Assembly (NCBI GenBank): GCA_029776225.1
Contig: JAKOTR010000053.1
Span: 1-64,000, forward strand
From: Acidobacteriota bacterium
Lineage (GTDB): Bacteria > Acidobacteriota > Terriglobia > Bryobacterales > Bryobacteraceae
Length of the DNA: 64,000 nt
Direction of reading: 5' to 3'
Numbering within the stretch: position 1 is the first letter of the stretch; each line of letters begins with the position of its first letter. The position numbers and the translations under genes are program-made. This document shows, in pieces, positions 46,867 through 55,623 of this stretch. The notes beneath the pieces are model-generated. The model was not told the origin of the DNA. It searched no databases and saw nothing but the letters and a program-made list of their open reading frames with translations.

Positions 46867-48252
46867 ATGCTTTTGAAACGGTTGATGACAGTTTTGTTTG
46901 GTCTGGCGGTTCTTGCCGCCGTTGCCGTGGCGGCAGCCCCGGGCACCGAGCCCGCGCCCGTCACGTACAACGCCGTGACGGACATGCAGCCCCGGCCCAA
47001 GCCGCCGGTCCCCACGATGGGCCTTTCCGGTACGGTGATTCACGACCCGACTTTCGGAACCCGCATTCTGAGGGTCACCGACTGGCAGACGCAGCCGAAC
47101 TACCCCGACGCCTCGTTCCGCACGCCTTCGGGCTCGTTCGTGAACAACTGGAACGCCGACAGCACGATGTTCTGGGTGCATGGCCGCGGCGGAATTCTCC
47201 TGTTCCGGCTCGATCCGGAGCGCATGGCCGTTTCCCGGGTCGGCGACACGAATAATCCGAACGGCGGCCTGATTCTTCCCGAGCCCGGTCCGTTCAGCTA
47301 TCGCAGGCCGAACATCATCTACCAGCGTTCCGGCGTGAAGGTTCAGGAGTACGACATCAACACAAATCAGGCGACCACGGTCTTCGATGCGGCCGCGGTC
47401 GTCCCGGGAGCGCAGGGGTCGTATACACCCTCGGTCAGCGACGACGACAGCCGCATTTGCATGGCTTTCGGAGACAAGCAGGACACGCACCCCTATGTGG
47501 CCGTACTCGACCGCAACACCGGCCGGTACCATTTGCTGGACACCATGAGATCGCGGGTCGATGGCCGTCCCACGCGGATTCAACTCGGCTTCGGCATCCA
47601 CAGCGCTTATATCGACCGTTCCGGCCGGTACGTAGTGATCGGCAAGGGAGTGGGGCGCAAGCCGAACACCTCGGAGTGGGCTGTCTGGGACGTGGACACG
47701 GGCGAAGTGGCGGAGATTACGAACCGCTGGAGCGGGCACGATGCCTCCGGCTTCGGCGTCCGGGTAAACGAGTCGGGCTACGTAGGCGGCAATCCTCAGT
47801 TCTACGAAGAGGTGCAGTATGCGATCCGGCCGCTCGATCCGGCGCACGTCTCGGAGATCAGGTTTCTGATCGACCCGGCGAATCTTCCGACGCCTCATCT
47901 GCCGATCACGGGCGGCCACTTCTCGTGGAACAACGCGCGCCCGGACGTGCTGGTGCCGATCGTAGGGTCGCACTACCGCGAGAGGAAACACGCAGACAAG
48001 CCGTGGCGCGCCCTGGACGATGAGATCATCGCCGTGGCGACCGACGGCTCGGGCACGGTCTGGCGTTTTGCCCACCACCGCAGCATCACCGACGGCAACT
48101 TCTGGGATACCCCGCGCGGAAACGTGTCCCAGAACGGCCGCTGGTACCTGTTCACCTCCAACTGGGAGCGCAAGCTGGGCTGGGACCCCTACGAAAAGCA
48201 TGGCCGCCAGGACATCTTCCTGGTGGAGCTTCCCGCTCCGGTAAACCGCTAA
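46867..48252 (+). CDS. Exported beta-propeller-like protein, unknown
   Basis: A 461-residue protein with a signal peptide (MLLKRLMTVLFGLAVLAAVAVA). The mature chain has repeated blade-like blocks (FGTRILRVTDWQ, WNADSTMFWVHGRGGILLFRLDPE, YIDRSGRYVVIGKG, WAVWDVDTGEVAEIT, SQNGRWYLFTSNWE), as in WD40-like or oligogalacturonate-lyase-like propellers. No catalytic set is evident. AAGGAG lies 13 bases before the ATG. Its long and elaborate promoter region suggests tight control. It stands alone and ends in a strong hairpin. Confidence 0.7.
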   Translation: MLLKRLMTVLFGLAVLAAVAVAAAPGTEPAPVTYNAVTDMQPRPKPPVPTMGLSGTVIHDPTFGTRILRVTDWQTQPNYPDASFRTPSGSFVNNWNADSTMFWVHGRGGILLFRLDPERMAVSRVGDTNNPNGGLILPEPGPFSYRRPNIIYQRSGVKVQEYDINTNQATTVFDAAAVVPGAQGSYTPSVSDDDSRICMAFGDKQDTHPYVAVLDRNTGRYHLLDTMRSRVDGRPTRIQLGFGIHSAYIDRSGRYVVIGKGVGRKPNTSEWAVWDVDTGEVAEITNRWSGHDASGFGVRVNESGYVGGNPQFYEEVQYAIRPLDPAHVSEIRFLIDPANLPTPHLPITGGHFSWNNARPDVLVPIVGSHYRERKHADKPWRALDDEIIAVATDGSGTVWRFAHHRSITDGNFWDTPRGNVSQNGRWYLFTSNWERKLGWDPYEKHGRQDIFLVELPAPVNR

Positions 48253-48269
48253 ACGCGGATCACTTTCCC

Positions 48270-48296
48270 GCGGCGGGCGGCCGCTCCGCCCGCCGC
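48270..48296 (+). terminator. Perfect 11-bp hairpin after the propeller gene
   Basis: GCGGCGGGCGG (48270-48280), loop CCGCT, CCGCCCGCCGC (48286-48296), 18 bases past the stop. Only a short T-run follows, so termination is probable but not certain. Confidence 0.5.
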
Positions 48297-48360
48297 CCGC
48301 TTTCCGCCCGTCCCGCCGCGCCGGTTCCCACGGTCTATGATGAATTTAGGGGGGGCGTCC

Positions 48361-49506
48361 ATGCCGATTGCCAGGACTGAACTGGAAGACTTGCTCCAGA
48401 GGGAATTCCGGCCGGACGGGCGCGTCCTGAGCGTTTATCTGAATGTAGACCAGTCCCAGGCGGCCAACCTGAATCGCGGGTTCACGGCGGCGCTAAAGGC
48501 GCGGCTCCGGTCGATTGAGCAGCAACTCGATGGCGAGAAACTGCGCCGGGAGTTTGCCGAGGACTCGCAGCGAGTGATGCAGGCGGTGGCGTCTTACCAG
48601 CCCCAGGGGCGAGCGCTGGCGCTCTTTTGCGACGCTTCCGACGGCTTTTTCTGGCAGCGCGACCTCAAGGTCGGAGTGGAGACCGAGGTGCGCTGGGATG
48701 AGCGGCCCTACTTGCGGCCGCTGATCGAAGCTATGGACGAACACGAGCGCTACGGCGTTGTGCTGGTCAGCCGGGAGCAGGCCCGCCTGTTCACAATCAT
48801 GCTCAGGGAAATCGAGGAACGGCGCGAGATCTCCTCGGAAAACAAGATCAAACACATCAAGTCGCCGGGCAACGAGAGCGCGCGTTCGCAGGCGAACATC
48901 CAGCGCAAGGACGAGGAGCACGCGCAGCACCATATGAAGGAAGTCGTCGCGGAGCTGGAGGAGATTGCCGCCCGCCGTCCGTTCGACCGCCTCGTGCTGG
49001 CGGGCCCCCACGAGGTGACCCGCGAGTTCCAGGCGCTGCTTCCGAAGCGCTTGCAGCAACTCGTCGTCGCTTCCCTTCCTTTGCCGATGGAGGCGACCGA
49101 ACACGAGATTCTGGCGGAAATGCAGCGGGTGGAGGGAGACATCGAGCGCGCCGCGGAATCCGCCATGGTGGAGCGGATGATCACTCAGGCCGCGAAAGGT
49201 GCGCAGGCCGTGGTGGGGGCCGGGCCGGTCCTGGAGGCGCTGCGGATGGGGAGAATCATGCGGCTGCTGTATGCGCACGGCCGCACGATTGCCGGCCGGC
49301 AATGCACGAATTGCGGGACGCTGTTCGAGGGCGGCGGCGTAACCCCATGCCAGTACTGCGGCGGGAACACGCGTGAAATTCCGGACGTGATCTCCAGGGC
49401 GGCGGAGCGCGTCGTGTATTCCGGTGGCCTGGTAGAGAATGTGCGCGGTCCCGCTGCCGCCAGGCTCGAGGCGGCCGGAGGGATAGGCGCGTTCCTGCGC
49501 TTCTGA
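48361..49506 (+). CDS. Bacterial eRF1-like (baeRF/VLRF1-type) protein with zinc ribbon
   Basis: A 381-residue cytoplasmic protein related to archaeal/eukaryotic release factors. The N-terminal part (VLSVYLNVDQSQAANLNRGF) and the RNase H-like middle (ALALFCDASDGFFW, RYGVVLVSREQARLFTIML) match the family. The Pelota-like third part holds RPFDRLVLAGPHEVTREFQALLP. A zinc ribbon lies at about 320-345 (CTNCGTLF, CQYCGG). There is no GGQ loop, so it probably does not act as a canonical release factor; the group is tied to ribosome rescue or quality control by inference. ATG 48361 is used because GGGGGG precedes it; the ATG at 48337 lies within a likely -10. Confidence 0.75.
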   Translation: MPIARTELEDLLQREFRPDGRVLSVYLNVDQSQAANLNRGFTAALKARLRSIEQQLDGEKLRREFAEDSQRVMQAVASYQPQGRALALFCDASDGFFWQRDLKVGVETEVRWDERPYLRPLIEAMDEHERYGVVLVSREQARLFTIMLREIEERREISSENKIKHIKSPGNESARSQANIQRKDEEHAQHHMKEVVAELEEIAARRPFDRLVLAGPHEVTREFQALLPKRLQQLVVASLPLPMEATEHEILAEMQRVEGDIERAAESAMVERMITQAAKGAQAVVGAGPVLEALRMGRIMRLLYAHGRTIAGRQCTNCGTLFEGGGVTPCQYCGGNTREIPDVISRAAERVVYSGGLVENVRGPAAARLEAAGGIGAFLRF

Positions 49507-49530
49507 CTTCCGCGGGGGCAGGCCGGGCGA

Positions 49531-49536
49531 TACAAT
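49531..49536 (+). promoter_or_regulatory. -10 element of the Hsp20-lon operon
   Basis: TACAAT, 13 bases before the ATG at 49550. No clear -35 or heat-shock (CIRCE) repeat is visible. Confidence 0.35.
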
Positions 49537-49549
49537 CAGGAATGACGAG

Positions 49550-49903
49550 ATGGATCGGCCAAAACAACTGCCGGCATTCTTTTTCCCGTCGCTCCAGTCC
49601 GAGGAGCGAACGTACTGGCGCCCGTCAGTGGACGTTTACCGGACCCCCAACGGCTGGCTGCTGAAGTTCGACCTGGCCGGTGTCCGCCCGGAAGACGTTC
49701 ATGTCGAAGTTCAGGGATGCCTGATCAGGGTCAGCGGCGTCCGCCGCGATCTTTTGGCCGAGGAAGCGGGATCGTATTACTCGATGGAGATCTCATACAA
49801 CCGCTTTGAACGAACAATCTCGCTGCCGTGCGAGTTCGCGAATCCGCACGTCTCGCTGGAAGGCCGTGATGGCATCCTGATCGTGCGTGTTTCGGAGGGC
49901 TGA
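49550..49903 (+). CDS. Hsp20-family small heat-shock protein
   Basis: A 117-residue chaperone with the alpha-crystallin domain at about 22-115 (PSVDVYRTPNGWLLKFDLAGV, EVQGCLIRVSGVRR, YYSMEISYNRFERTISLP) ending with DGILIVRV, the I-x-I/V signature. The N-terminal arm is short and hydrophobic (PAFFFPSLQ). It holds unfolding proteins in the cytoplasm. Its stop overlaps the lon ATG (TGATG), so chaperone and protease are made together. Confidence 0.92.
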   Translation: MDRPKQLPAFFFPSLQSEERTYWRPSVDVYRTPNGWLLKFDLAGVRPEDVHVEVQGCLIRVSGVRRDLLAEEAGSYYSMEISYNRFERTISLPCEFANPHVSLEGRDGILIVRVSEG

Positions 49904-52260
49904 TGAGTAATTCGGAAGACGTTCAGGTACTGCCGCTCTTGCCGCTGAAAAACAGCGTGCTTTTTCCGAATTTGTTGATGCCGCTCTCTGTGGGCCGGCC
50001 TTCCTCCCGCGCAGCGGTGGAGGCGGTTCTCGCGACCGAAGGCAAGGAGATGGTGATCGTCGCGCAACGCGATTCCTCGAAGGAAGAGCCGCAGTTCGAG
50101 GACCTCTACAACATCGGAACCAGGGCGATCATCAAGAAGATGGCGCGGCAGAGCGAGAACCACATGGAGCTGATCGTGCTCGGTGTGGAGCGCGTCGTGA
50201 TCCTCCGCCTGGAGCAAAGTCAGCCGTACCTGACGGCGCGCGTGCGGCCGTATCCGCTTCCGGACGAAAAGACGCCGGAGGTGCAGGCGCTGCACCGGGC
50301 GGTTATCGAGCTCGCCGGACGCGCCATCCAGCTCGCCCAGCCTAGCCTTCCGGTCGAAGTGAGCCAGTTCCTCTCTTCCACCGACGACCCGGTTCGTCTG
50401 GCCTACCTTCTCGGCTCGATGATGAGCCTCGAACTCAGCAAGGAGCAGGCCCTGCTCGAGGCCGCCACCCCGGGCGAGGCGCTCCGCATGATGCACAAGT
50501 TCCTCACAAACGAGATCCAGGTTCTCGAGCTGCGCAACAAGATCGCCAGCGAAGCGCAGAGCGAGATGACCAAACAGCAGCGCGAGTATTTCCTTCGCCA
50601 GCAGTTGCGCGCCATCCAGCAGGAACTGGGGGAGAAGGATCCGCAGCAGGCCGAAGTCGAAATGCTGCGCGAGCGGCTGGAGAAGCTCCAGTTGCCCGAA
50701 GAGGTGGCAAAGGAAGCGCAGCGTGAACTGTCGCGCCTGGAGCGGCTCCCGCCGGGTGCGCCGGATTACCAGGTGATCCGGACCTACCTCGACTACGTCG
50801 TTGAGCTGCCCTGGAACACCACGACCGAGGACAACCTCGATCTGGCGCGGGCGCGGCAGGTGCTCGACGAAGACCACTTCGATCTGAAGGAGGTCAAAGA
50901 GCGCATTCTGGAGCACCTGGGAGTGCTGAAGCTCAACCCCGAGGCCAAGGCGCCGATCTTGTGCTTCTTCGGCCCGCCGGGAGTGGGCAAGACGTCGCTC
51001 GGGCAATCCATCGCCCGCGCTCTGGGCCGCAAGTTCGAGCGCATGAGTCTCGGCGGCCTGCACGATGAAGCGGAACTGCGCGGCCACCGCCGCACGTACA
51101 TCGGCGCGATGCCCGGACGCATTATCCAGGCCATCCGGCGCGGAGGTTCGAAGAACCCGGTGCTGATGCTGGACGAGGTGGACAAGCTCGGGCGCGACTT
51201 CCGCGGCGATCCCGCCGCCGCGCTGCTCGAAATCCTCGATCCCGAACAAAACAAGAGTTTCCGCGATAATTACCTCGACCTGCCCTTCGACCTGTCGCAG
51301 GTCTTCTTCATCACTACGGCGAACACCCTGGACACCATTCCGCGGCCGCTGCTGGACCGCATGGAAGTGCTCCGGCTGCCCGGCTACAGCGAGGAGGAAA
51401 AGATCCAGATCGCCAACCGCTACCTGATTCCCCGCCAGCTCAAGGAGGCCGGCCTGACGCCCGAGCAGTGCTCGTTCAGCGACGACACGCTGCGGACAAT
51501 CATCTCGCGCTACACGCGCGAGGCCGGGCTCCGGCAACTCGAACGCAACATCGGCCGGGTTGCGCGCAAAGTGGCGCTGCGCTACGCCGAGGGGAAAACC
51601 GAGCCCGTCGCGGTGCGCCCGGACGATTTGCCGGAGATGCTCGGCCCTTACGTGTTCTCCAAGGAAGAGCTGCGTAAGGAGCTGCCGCCCGGGGTGGCGA
51701 CCGGGTTGGCCTGGACGGAAACCGGCGGCGATGTGCTCTATGTCGAAGCGACACTGCTCCCCGGCGGTAAGGGGCTCACCATCACTGGCCAGCTCGGCGA
51801 GGTGATGCAGGAATCCGCCCGGGCGGCTCAGAGCTACATCTGGTCCCACGCCGAGGAATTCGGGATCGATGCCGCGGTCTTCAAGGATTCCGGTCTGCAC
51901 ATCCACGTGCCCGCCGGAGCCATCCCGAAGGACGGCCCATCGGCCGGCATCACGATGGCGACCGCCATGGCGTCGCTCTACATGCAGGCTCCCGCCCGGC
52001 CGGATACGGCCATGACGGGCGAGATCACCCTGACCGGGCTGGTGCTTCCGGTCGGGGGCATCAAGGAGAAGGTGCTGGCGGCGCGCCGGGCCGGCGTGAC
52101 CCGTATCATTTTGCCGCGCGCCAACGAGAAGGATCTTCCCGATCTGCCCGACGAAGTGCGCCGGGATATCGAGTTCATCTTCGCCGAGCGCATTGAAGAC
52201 GTCCTTGCCGCCGCCGTCCCGGCTCTGGCCGAGAAGGCTCAGGCGTTGAAGACGGGATGA
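49903..52260 (+). CDS. lon: ATP-dependent Lon protease
   Basis: A 785-residue cytoplasmic protease that degrades misfolded and regulatory proteins. The N-terminal substrate-binding domain (about 8-200, [19 protein letters not shown]) is followed by a coiled coil, an AAA+ module with Walker [13 protein letters not shown] and Walker [10 protein letters not shown], and the serine protease domain with the Ser-Lys dyad S680 ([10 protein letters not shown]) and K721 (GGIKEK). Length is standard for LonA. It is coupled to the upstream Hsp20 gene by a one-base overlap. Confidence 0.97.
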   Translation: MSNSEDVQVLPLLPLKNSVLFPNLLMPLSVGRPSSRAAVEAVLATEGKEMVIVAQRDSSKEEPQFEDLYNIGTRAIIKKMARQSENHMELIVLGVERVVILRLEQSQPYLTARVRPYPLPDEKTPEVQALHRAVIELAGRAIQLAQPSLPVEVSQFLSSTDDPVRLAYLLGSMMSLELSKEQALLEAATPGEALRMMHKFLTNEIQVLELRNKIASEAQSEMTKQQREYFLRQQLRAIQQELGEKDPQQAEVEMLRERLEKLQLPEEVAKEAQRELSRLERLPPGAPDYQVIRTYLDYVVELPWNTTTEDNLDLARARQVLDEDHFDLKEVKERILEHLGVLKLNPEAKAPILCFFGPPGVGKTSLGQSIARALGRKFERMSLGGLHDEAELRGHRRTYIGAMPGRIIQAIRRGGSKNPVLMLDEVDKLGRDFRGDPAAALLEILDPEQNKSFRDNYLDLPFDLSQVFFITTANTLDTIPRPLLDRMEVLRLPGYSEEEKIQIANRYLIPRQLKEAGLTPEQCSFSDDTLRTIISRYTREAGLRQLERNIGRVARKVALRYAEGKTEPVAVRPDDLPEMLGPYVFSKEELRKELPPGVATGLAWTETGGDVLYVEATLLPGGKGLTITGQLGEVMQESARAAQSYIWSHAEEFGIDAAVFKDSGLHIHVPAGAIPKDGPSAGITMATAMASLYMQAPARPDTAMTGEITLTGLVLPVGGIKEKVLAARRAGVTRIILPRANEKDLPDLPDEVRRDIEFIFAERIEDVLAAAVPALAEKAQALKTG

Positions 52261-52288
52261 AGCCGCGGCCTGTGCGCCCGGCTTACCC

Positions 52289-52477
52289 TCAGTCCGCTTC
52301 AAGCGGAAGGGGCGTCACCTTCCCGCTGGCGTTCAGCCTTTCCTGAAGGAGCGCCCCCACGCGAATGCGCTGCTCGATTCGCTCCGCCGGGATACCCAAC
52401 CCGGCGGCGAGTTCCTCGACGGTTTCACCGTCCAGATAGCGACGGTAAACCATCAGAGCGAATGGTTGTGTTTTCAT
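52289..52477 (-). CDS. Small HTH-like protein, unknown
   Basis: A 62-residue soluble product with a helix-turn-helix-like centre (YLDGETVEELAAGLGIPAER followed by IEQRIRVGALL). It is convergent with lon (28 bases) and follows the RraA-like gene by 22 bases on the same strand. The helix pattern resembles small sigma-region-4-like or Xre-like proteins, but it is too short for a firm family. Confidence 0.5.
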   Translation of the reverse strand: MKTQPFALMVYRRYLDGETVEELAAGLGIPAERIEQRIRVGALLQERLNASGKVTPLPLEAD

Positions 52478-52499
52478 CGGGAATTCTCAACCACGGCTA

Positions 52500-53387
52500 C
52501 TACCTGCCGAGGCGCTTCTTGCGGTACTCCTGATATTCCTTTTTGAGTTCGGGGTCGGTAGGACTGCCGTAGATTTCGCTCGATTTGTATTTCCCCGTGC
52601 CGAGCTTCATTTTGGTCCACTCGTCGTGGACGCGCGTCTCTTCCGCCCTGTCAAGAATCTCCTGGGCGAACTGAGGCGGTATGAAGTAGATGCCCTCCCG
52701 GTCGCCGAACACGATGTCCCCGGGCATGACCGTCGCCCGCCCGATGCGTATGGGCGTGTTGTACGCCGTAAGCATAAGGTCGCGGATGGCGTTCGGATGG
52801 GCTCCGCGGAAGTAGCCGGACACGTCGAGCTGAACGATGCCTTCCAGGTCGCGGATCGCGCCGTCGATTACGAAGCCTCCCAGCCCGCTGGGGGTCTTCG
52901 TCGCGGTCATGATGTAAAAGGCCAGATTGTCGCCGATGATTCCGCCGGCGTCCATGTTGCCAAACGCGTCCACTACCAGCACATCTCCAGGCTGTAGCGT
53001 GTCGATCACCCGCTGATTCTGCGCGCGCCCTTGCATGCCGCGGGCCTTAGCTTCGGCTTCGGCCGTTTGCATCACGTCGGGACGCGCCGGCATGAACTGC
53101 GCTGTCACCGCGCGGCCGATCAGCTTTTTGCCGGGGTGGAGAATCTTCCATCCGTCTTCGTACTGCAACCGGAAACCATGGCGGGGCAAGACCGACCAGA
53201 TGTCCTCGGCCGAAAGCTCCTTGAACTTTTCGAGAATGGAGTCGGGCACTTTCGGACGGCCGTCCTCAAACCTGTCGAACGGGTTCTTGGCCGTGTACTT
53301 GATCATCTCTTCCTTGGAGAAGACGAACACCTGGCCGTAAGCGGAGGTAATGAAAAGCGCGGCAAGACACACTGCAAACGGTTTCAT
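52500..53387 (-). CDS. Exported RraA-like / HMG-aldolase-family protein
   Basis: A 295-residue protein with a signal peptide (MKPFAVCLAALFITSAYGQ). After an extra helical N-domain (about 20-80) comes the RraA fold: DVLVVDAFGNMDAGGIIGDNLA, then GGFVIDGAIRDLEGI with the Arg-Asp pair that binds the divalent metal and substrate in 4-hydroxy-4-methyl-2-oxoglutarate aldolases. Most members are cytoplasmic, so export is noteworthy. The substrate is probably a pyruvate-type oxoacid, by family. The old name dimethylmenaquinone methyltransferase is not supported. Confidence 0.82.
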   Translation of the reverse strand: MKPFAVCLAALFITSAYGQVFVFSKEEMIKYTAKNPFDRFEDGRPKVPDSILEKFKELSAEDIWSVLPRHGFRLQYEDGWKILHPGKKLIGRAVTAQFMPARPDVMQTAEAEAKARGMQGRAQNQRVIDTLQPGDVLVVDAFGNMDAGGIIGDNLAFYIMTATKTPSGLGGFVIDGAIRDLEGIVQLDVSGYFRGAHPNAIRDLMLTAYNTPIRIGRATVMPGDIVFGDREGIYFIPPQFAQEILDRAEETRVHDEWTKMKLGTGKYKSSEIYGSPTDPELKKEYQEYRKKRLGR

Positions 53388-53410
53388 GGAAGGGAATGTA
53401 CCACAAAAGA

Positions 53411-53446
53411 GGAAGGCCGGGGCGAAACCCGCGTTTCGCCCCTTCC
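53411..53446 (-). terminator. Terminator after pgk
   Basis: GGGGCGAAA (53419-53427), loop CCCGCG, TTTCGCCCC (53434-53442), with outer GGAA/TTCC pairing. On the minus strand it is followed by CTCTTTTG. It lies 19 bases past the pgk stop and ahead of the RraA-like gene. Confidence 0.65.
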
Positions 53447-53460
53447 GGAATCAAAATCTT

Positions 53461-54627
53461 TTAGTTGTCGGAAAGCGCAGCCACGCCGGGCAGTTCGATG
53501 CCGGACAGGTACTCGAGCGAAGCGCCTCCTCCGGTGGAGATGTGGGAGATCTTGTCCGCCACTCCGGCAGCCTTCACCGCCTTTTCCGAGTCGCCGCCTC
53601 CCACCACGGACAGCGCGCCCGAATCGGCCACCGCCTTGGCGATCGCCACGGTCCCGCGGTCGAACGGAGGCTTTTCGAAAACGCCCATGGGGCCGTTCCA
53701 GATGATGCTCTTCGCCGTCGCGATCGCAGCGGCATATATCTCCCTCGTTTTCGGCCCGATATCCACGCCGATCATTGTCTCCGGGATCGTTTCCACTTCT
53801 TCGTAGGGGGCGCCTTCCTTGAGTTCCGCCGTCACCACGTGATCGACCGGAAGCTTCAGCTTGGAAGACTTCTCCAGCAGCGATTTCGCCAGGTCGATCT
53901 TATCCTCTTCGACCAGCGACTTGCCCGTAGGCCGCCCTTGCGCACGCAGGAACGTATACGCCATGGCGCCGCCGATCATGAGCTGATCGACGAACTTCAG
54001 CAGGTTCTCGATTACCTCGATCTTGTCGGACACCTTGGCGCCTCCGAGGATGCCGATGCAGGGCCGCGGCGGATTGTTCGTCACGCGGCCGAGGTAGTCG
54101 AGTTCCTTTTCCATCAGCAGCCCGGCGGCCGATTTCGCCACGTGCTTTGTAATCCCGACCGTGGAAGCGTGCGCGCGGTGCGCGGTCCCGAACGCGTCGT
54201 TGACGTAGTAATCGCAGCCGGCGGCCAGAGCGCGCGCGAACTCCGCATCGTTCTTCTCCTCTTCCGGATGGAAGCGCAGGTTTTCGAGCAGAACCACGGG
54301 ATGGTTGCCGGCCTTGAGCTGGTCCACTTCGGGCCCGATGCAGTCGGGGGCCATCACGACCGGTTGGCCGAGAAGCTCCTGAAGGCGCGCCGCGACCGGC
54401 TTCAGGCTCATCTCGGGATTCGGCTTTCCTTTGGGCCGGCCGAGATGGCTGGCCAGCACGAGTTGCGCGCCCTGCTCTAACGCATACTTGATCGTGGGTA
54501 GTGAGGCGCGAATCCGCTTGTCGCTGGTGATCTCCTTCCCGCCCGGAGCGAGCGGAACATTGAAATCGACTCTCATGAAGATCCGCTTTCCGCGGAGATC
54601 CAGATTGCGAATGGAAAGTTTTGGCAT
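53461..54627 (-). CDS. pgk: Phosphoglycerate kinase
   Basis: Transfers phosphate from 1,3-bisphosphoglycerate to ADP in glycolysis, or the reverse in gluconeogenesis. The 388-residue protein has VDFNVPL at about 18-24, the substrate histidine/arginine block VLASHLGRPKG, the hinge and C-terminal nucleotide site KSIIWNGPMGVFEKPPFDRGT, and ends STGGGASLEYLSG. Length is normal. The frame extends to 54660, but TACAAT (54641-54636) lies inside the extension and 8 bases before the ATG at 54627. It is transcribed alone and ends in a clear terminator. Confidence 0.97.
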   Translation of the reverse strand: MPKLSIRNLDLRGKRIFMRVDFNVPLAPGGKEITSDKRIRASLPTIKYALEQGAQLVLASHLGRPKGKPNPEMSLKPVAARLQELLGQPVVMAPDCIGPEVDQLKAGNHPVVLLENLRFHPEEEKNDAEFARALAAGCDYYVNDAFGTAHRAHASTVGITKHVAKSAAGLLMEKELDYLGRVTNNPPRPCIGILGGAKVSDKIEVIENLLKFVDQLMIGGAMAYTFLRAQGRPTGKSLVEEDKIDLAKSLLEKSSKLKLPVDHVVTAELKEGAPYEEVETIPETMIGVDIGPKTREIYAAAIATAKSIIWNGPMGVFEKPPFDRGTVAIAKAVADSGALSVVGGGDSEKAVKAAGVADKISHISTGGGASLEYLSGIELPGVAALSDN

Positions 54628-54635
54628 AACCTTAA

Positions 54636-54641
54636 ATTGTA
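54636..54641 (-). promoter_or_regulatory. -10 element abutting the pgk start
   Basis: TACAAT on the minus strand, 8 bases before the ATG at 54627. Confidence 0.4.
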
Positions 54642-54683
54642 GGAGAAAACCCCCTCCCAACGCCGGGAAAAAGGACCGGCGCC

Positions 54684-55622
54684 TTACGTCTTGAATTCCG
54701 GCAAGTTGGATAGCGGCGCCGAAAGTCCGGCGGCCCGGTAGGCCTCGATCAGCGCCCCGGCGGCCGGCCCGTAAGCCGGAGACGCGACCTCCATTTCGAG
54801 CAGGCCGCGGTAGGCGTCGAGCAGAATCGCGCTGCGGAACACCCCGCCGATGTAGGCCGCCCGCACGCGTTCCCCTGGCCGGAACAGCCGCGTGTGTACG
54901 GCCATCGTGATCGCCGCCAGCTCTTTCGCGGCGTTCCTCAAGATATCGGCTGCGGCAGCATCGCCTTTGGCCGCCTCCGCGTCCACCAGCCTGGCGTAGG
55001 AGGCGATGCGCGGCCGGGGGAACTCCGTGGTGTAGAAGCGGTGGAGAAGATCGTTGGCCGAGGACGCGCCCGTGGCGGCCAGCAGCGCGGAATGAAGCGT
55101 GGTGGCGGGCCCCCAGCCTTCCTCGAACCGCAGCGCGGCCCGCAGCGCCTGGCGGACGATATCGAAAGCCCCGCCCTCGTCGCCAAACACATAGCCCCAG
55201 CCGCCCGCCCGCGCCGTGCGCCCGGAAGCGTCGCGGCCGTAGGCGATCGATCCCGTGCCGGCAATCGTGATGATGCCCGGCTCACCGGCCGTCGCGCCGG
55301 AGAGCGCAATCAGCGCGTCGGTGGTCACAATCAGCCGCTCGGTTCTCAGCAGCTCGCGGAGGAGTTCGCGTTTATCCTCCGGGCCGCCGCTGAATCCCAG
55401 GCAGGCGGCTTCGAACCGGACCGATGCCGGATCGAGCGACGCCCGGCGGCACGCCTCGCCGACGCTCTCTTTAATGGCGCGCGTGAACTTCTCCCGTCCC
55501 CCGGCCGCGCCTACGTGGTTGCAGGGCCCTCCTACGCCCGCTCCGAGCACGCGCCCCGTCTCCTCGCCAATCAGAGCGGTGGTGGAAGTTTGCCCGCCGT
55601 CCACTCCCAGGAACAGCCGCAT
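54684..55622 (-). CDS. BadF/BadG-type sugar kinase (N-acetylglucosamine kinase-like)
   Basis: A 312-residue ATPase of the ASKHA fold. It opens LFLGVDGGQTSTTALIGEETG (phosphate 1) and has the family phosphate-2 segment IITIAGTGSIAYGRD, with WGYVFGDEGGAFDIVRQALRAAL after it and the adenosine motif AAYIGGVFRSAIL. This set matches eukaryotic-type N-acetylglucosamine kinase relatives in the BadF family. It begins one base after the stop of the membrane protein upstream, so it is cotranscribed. The sugar is not certain. Confidence 0.88.
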   Translation of the reverse strand: MRLFLGVDGGQTSTTALIGEETGRVLGAGVGGPCNHVGAAGGREKFTRAIKESVGEACRRASLDPASVRFEAACLGFSGGPEDKRELLRELLRTERLIVTTDALIALSGATAGEPGIITIAGTGSIAYGRDASGRTARAGGWGYVFGDEGGAFDIVRQALRAALRFEEGWGPATTLHSALLAATGASSANDLLHRFYTTEFPRPRIASYARLVDAEAAKGDAAAADILRNAAKELAAITMAVHTRLFRPGERVRAAYIGGVFRSAILLDAYRGLLEMEVASPAYGPAAGALIEAYRAAGLSAPLSNLPEFKT

Positions 55623-55623
55623 G

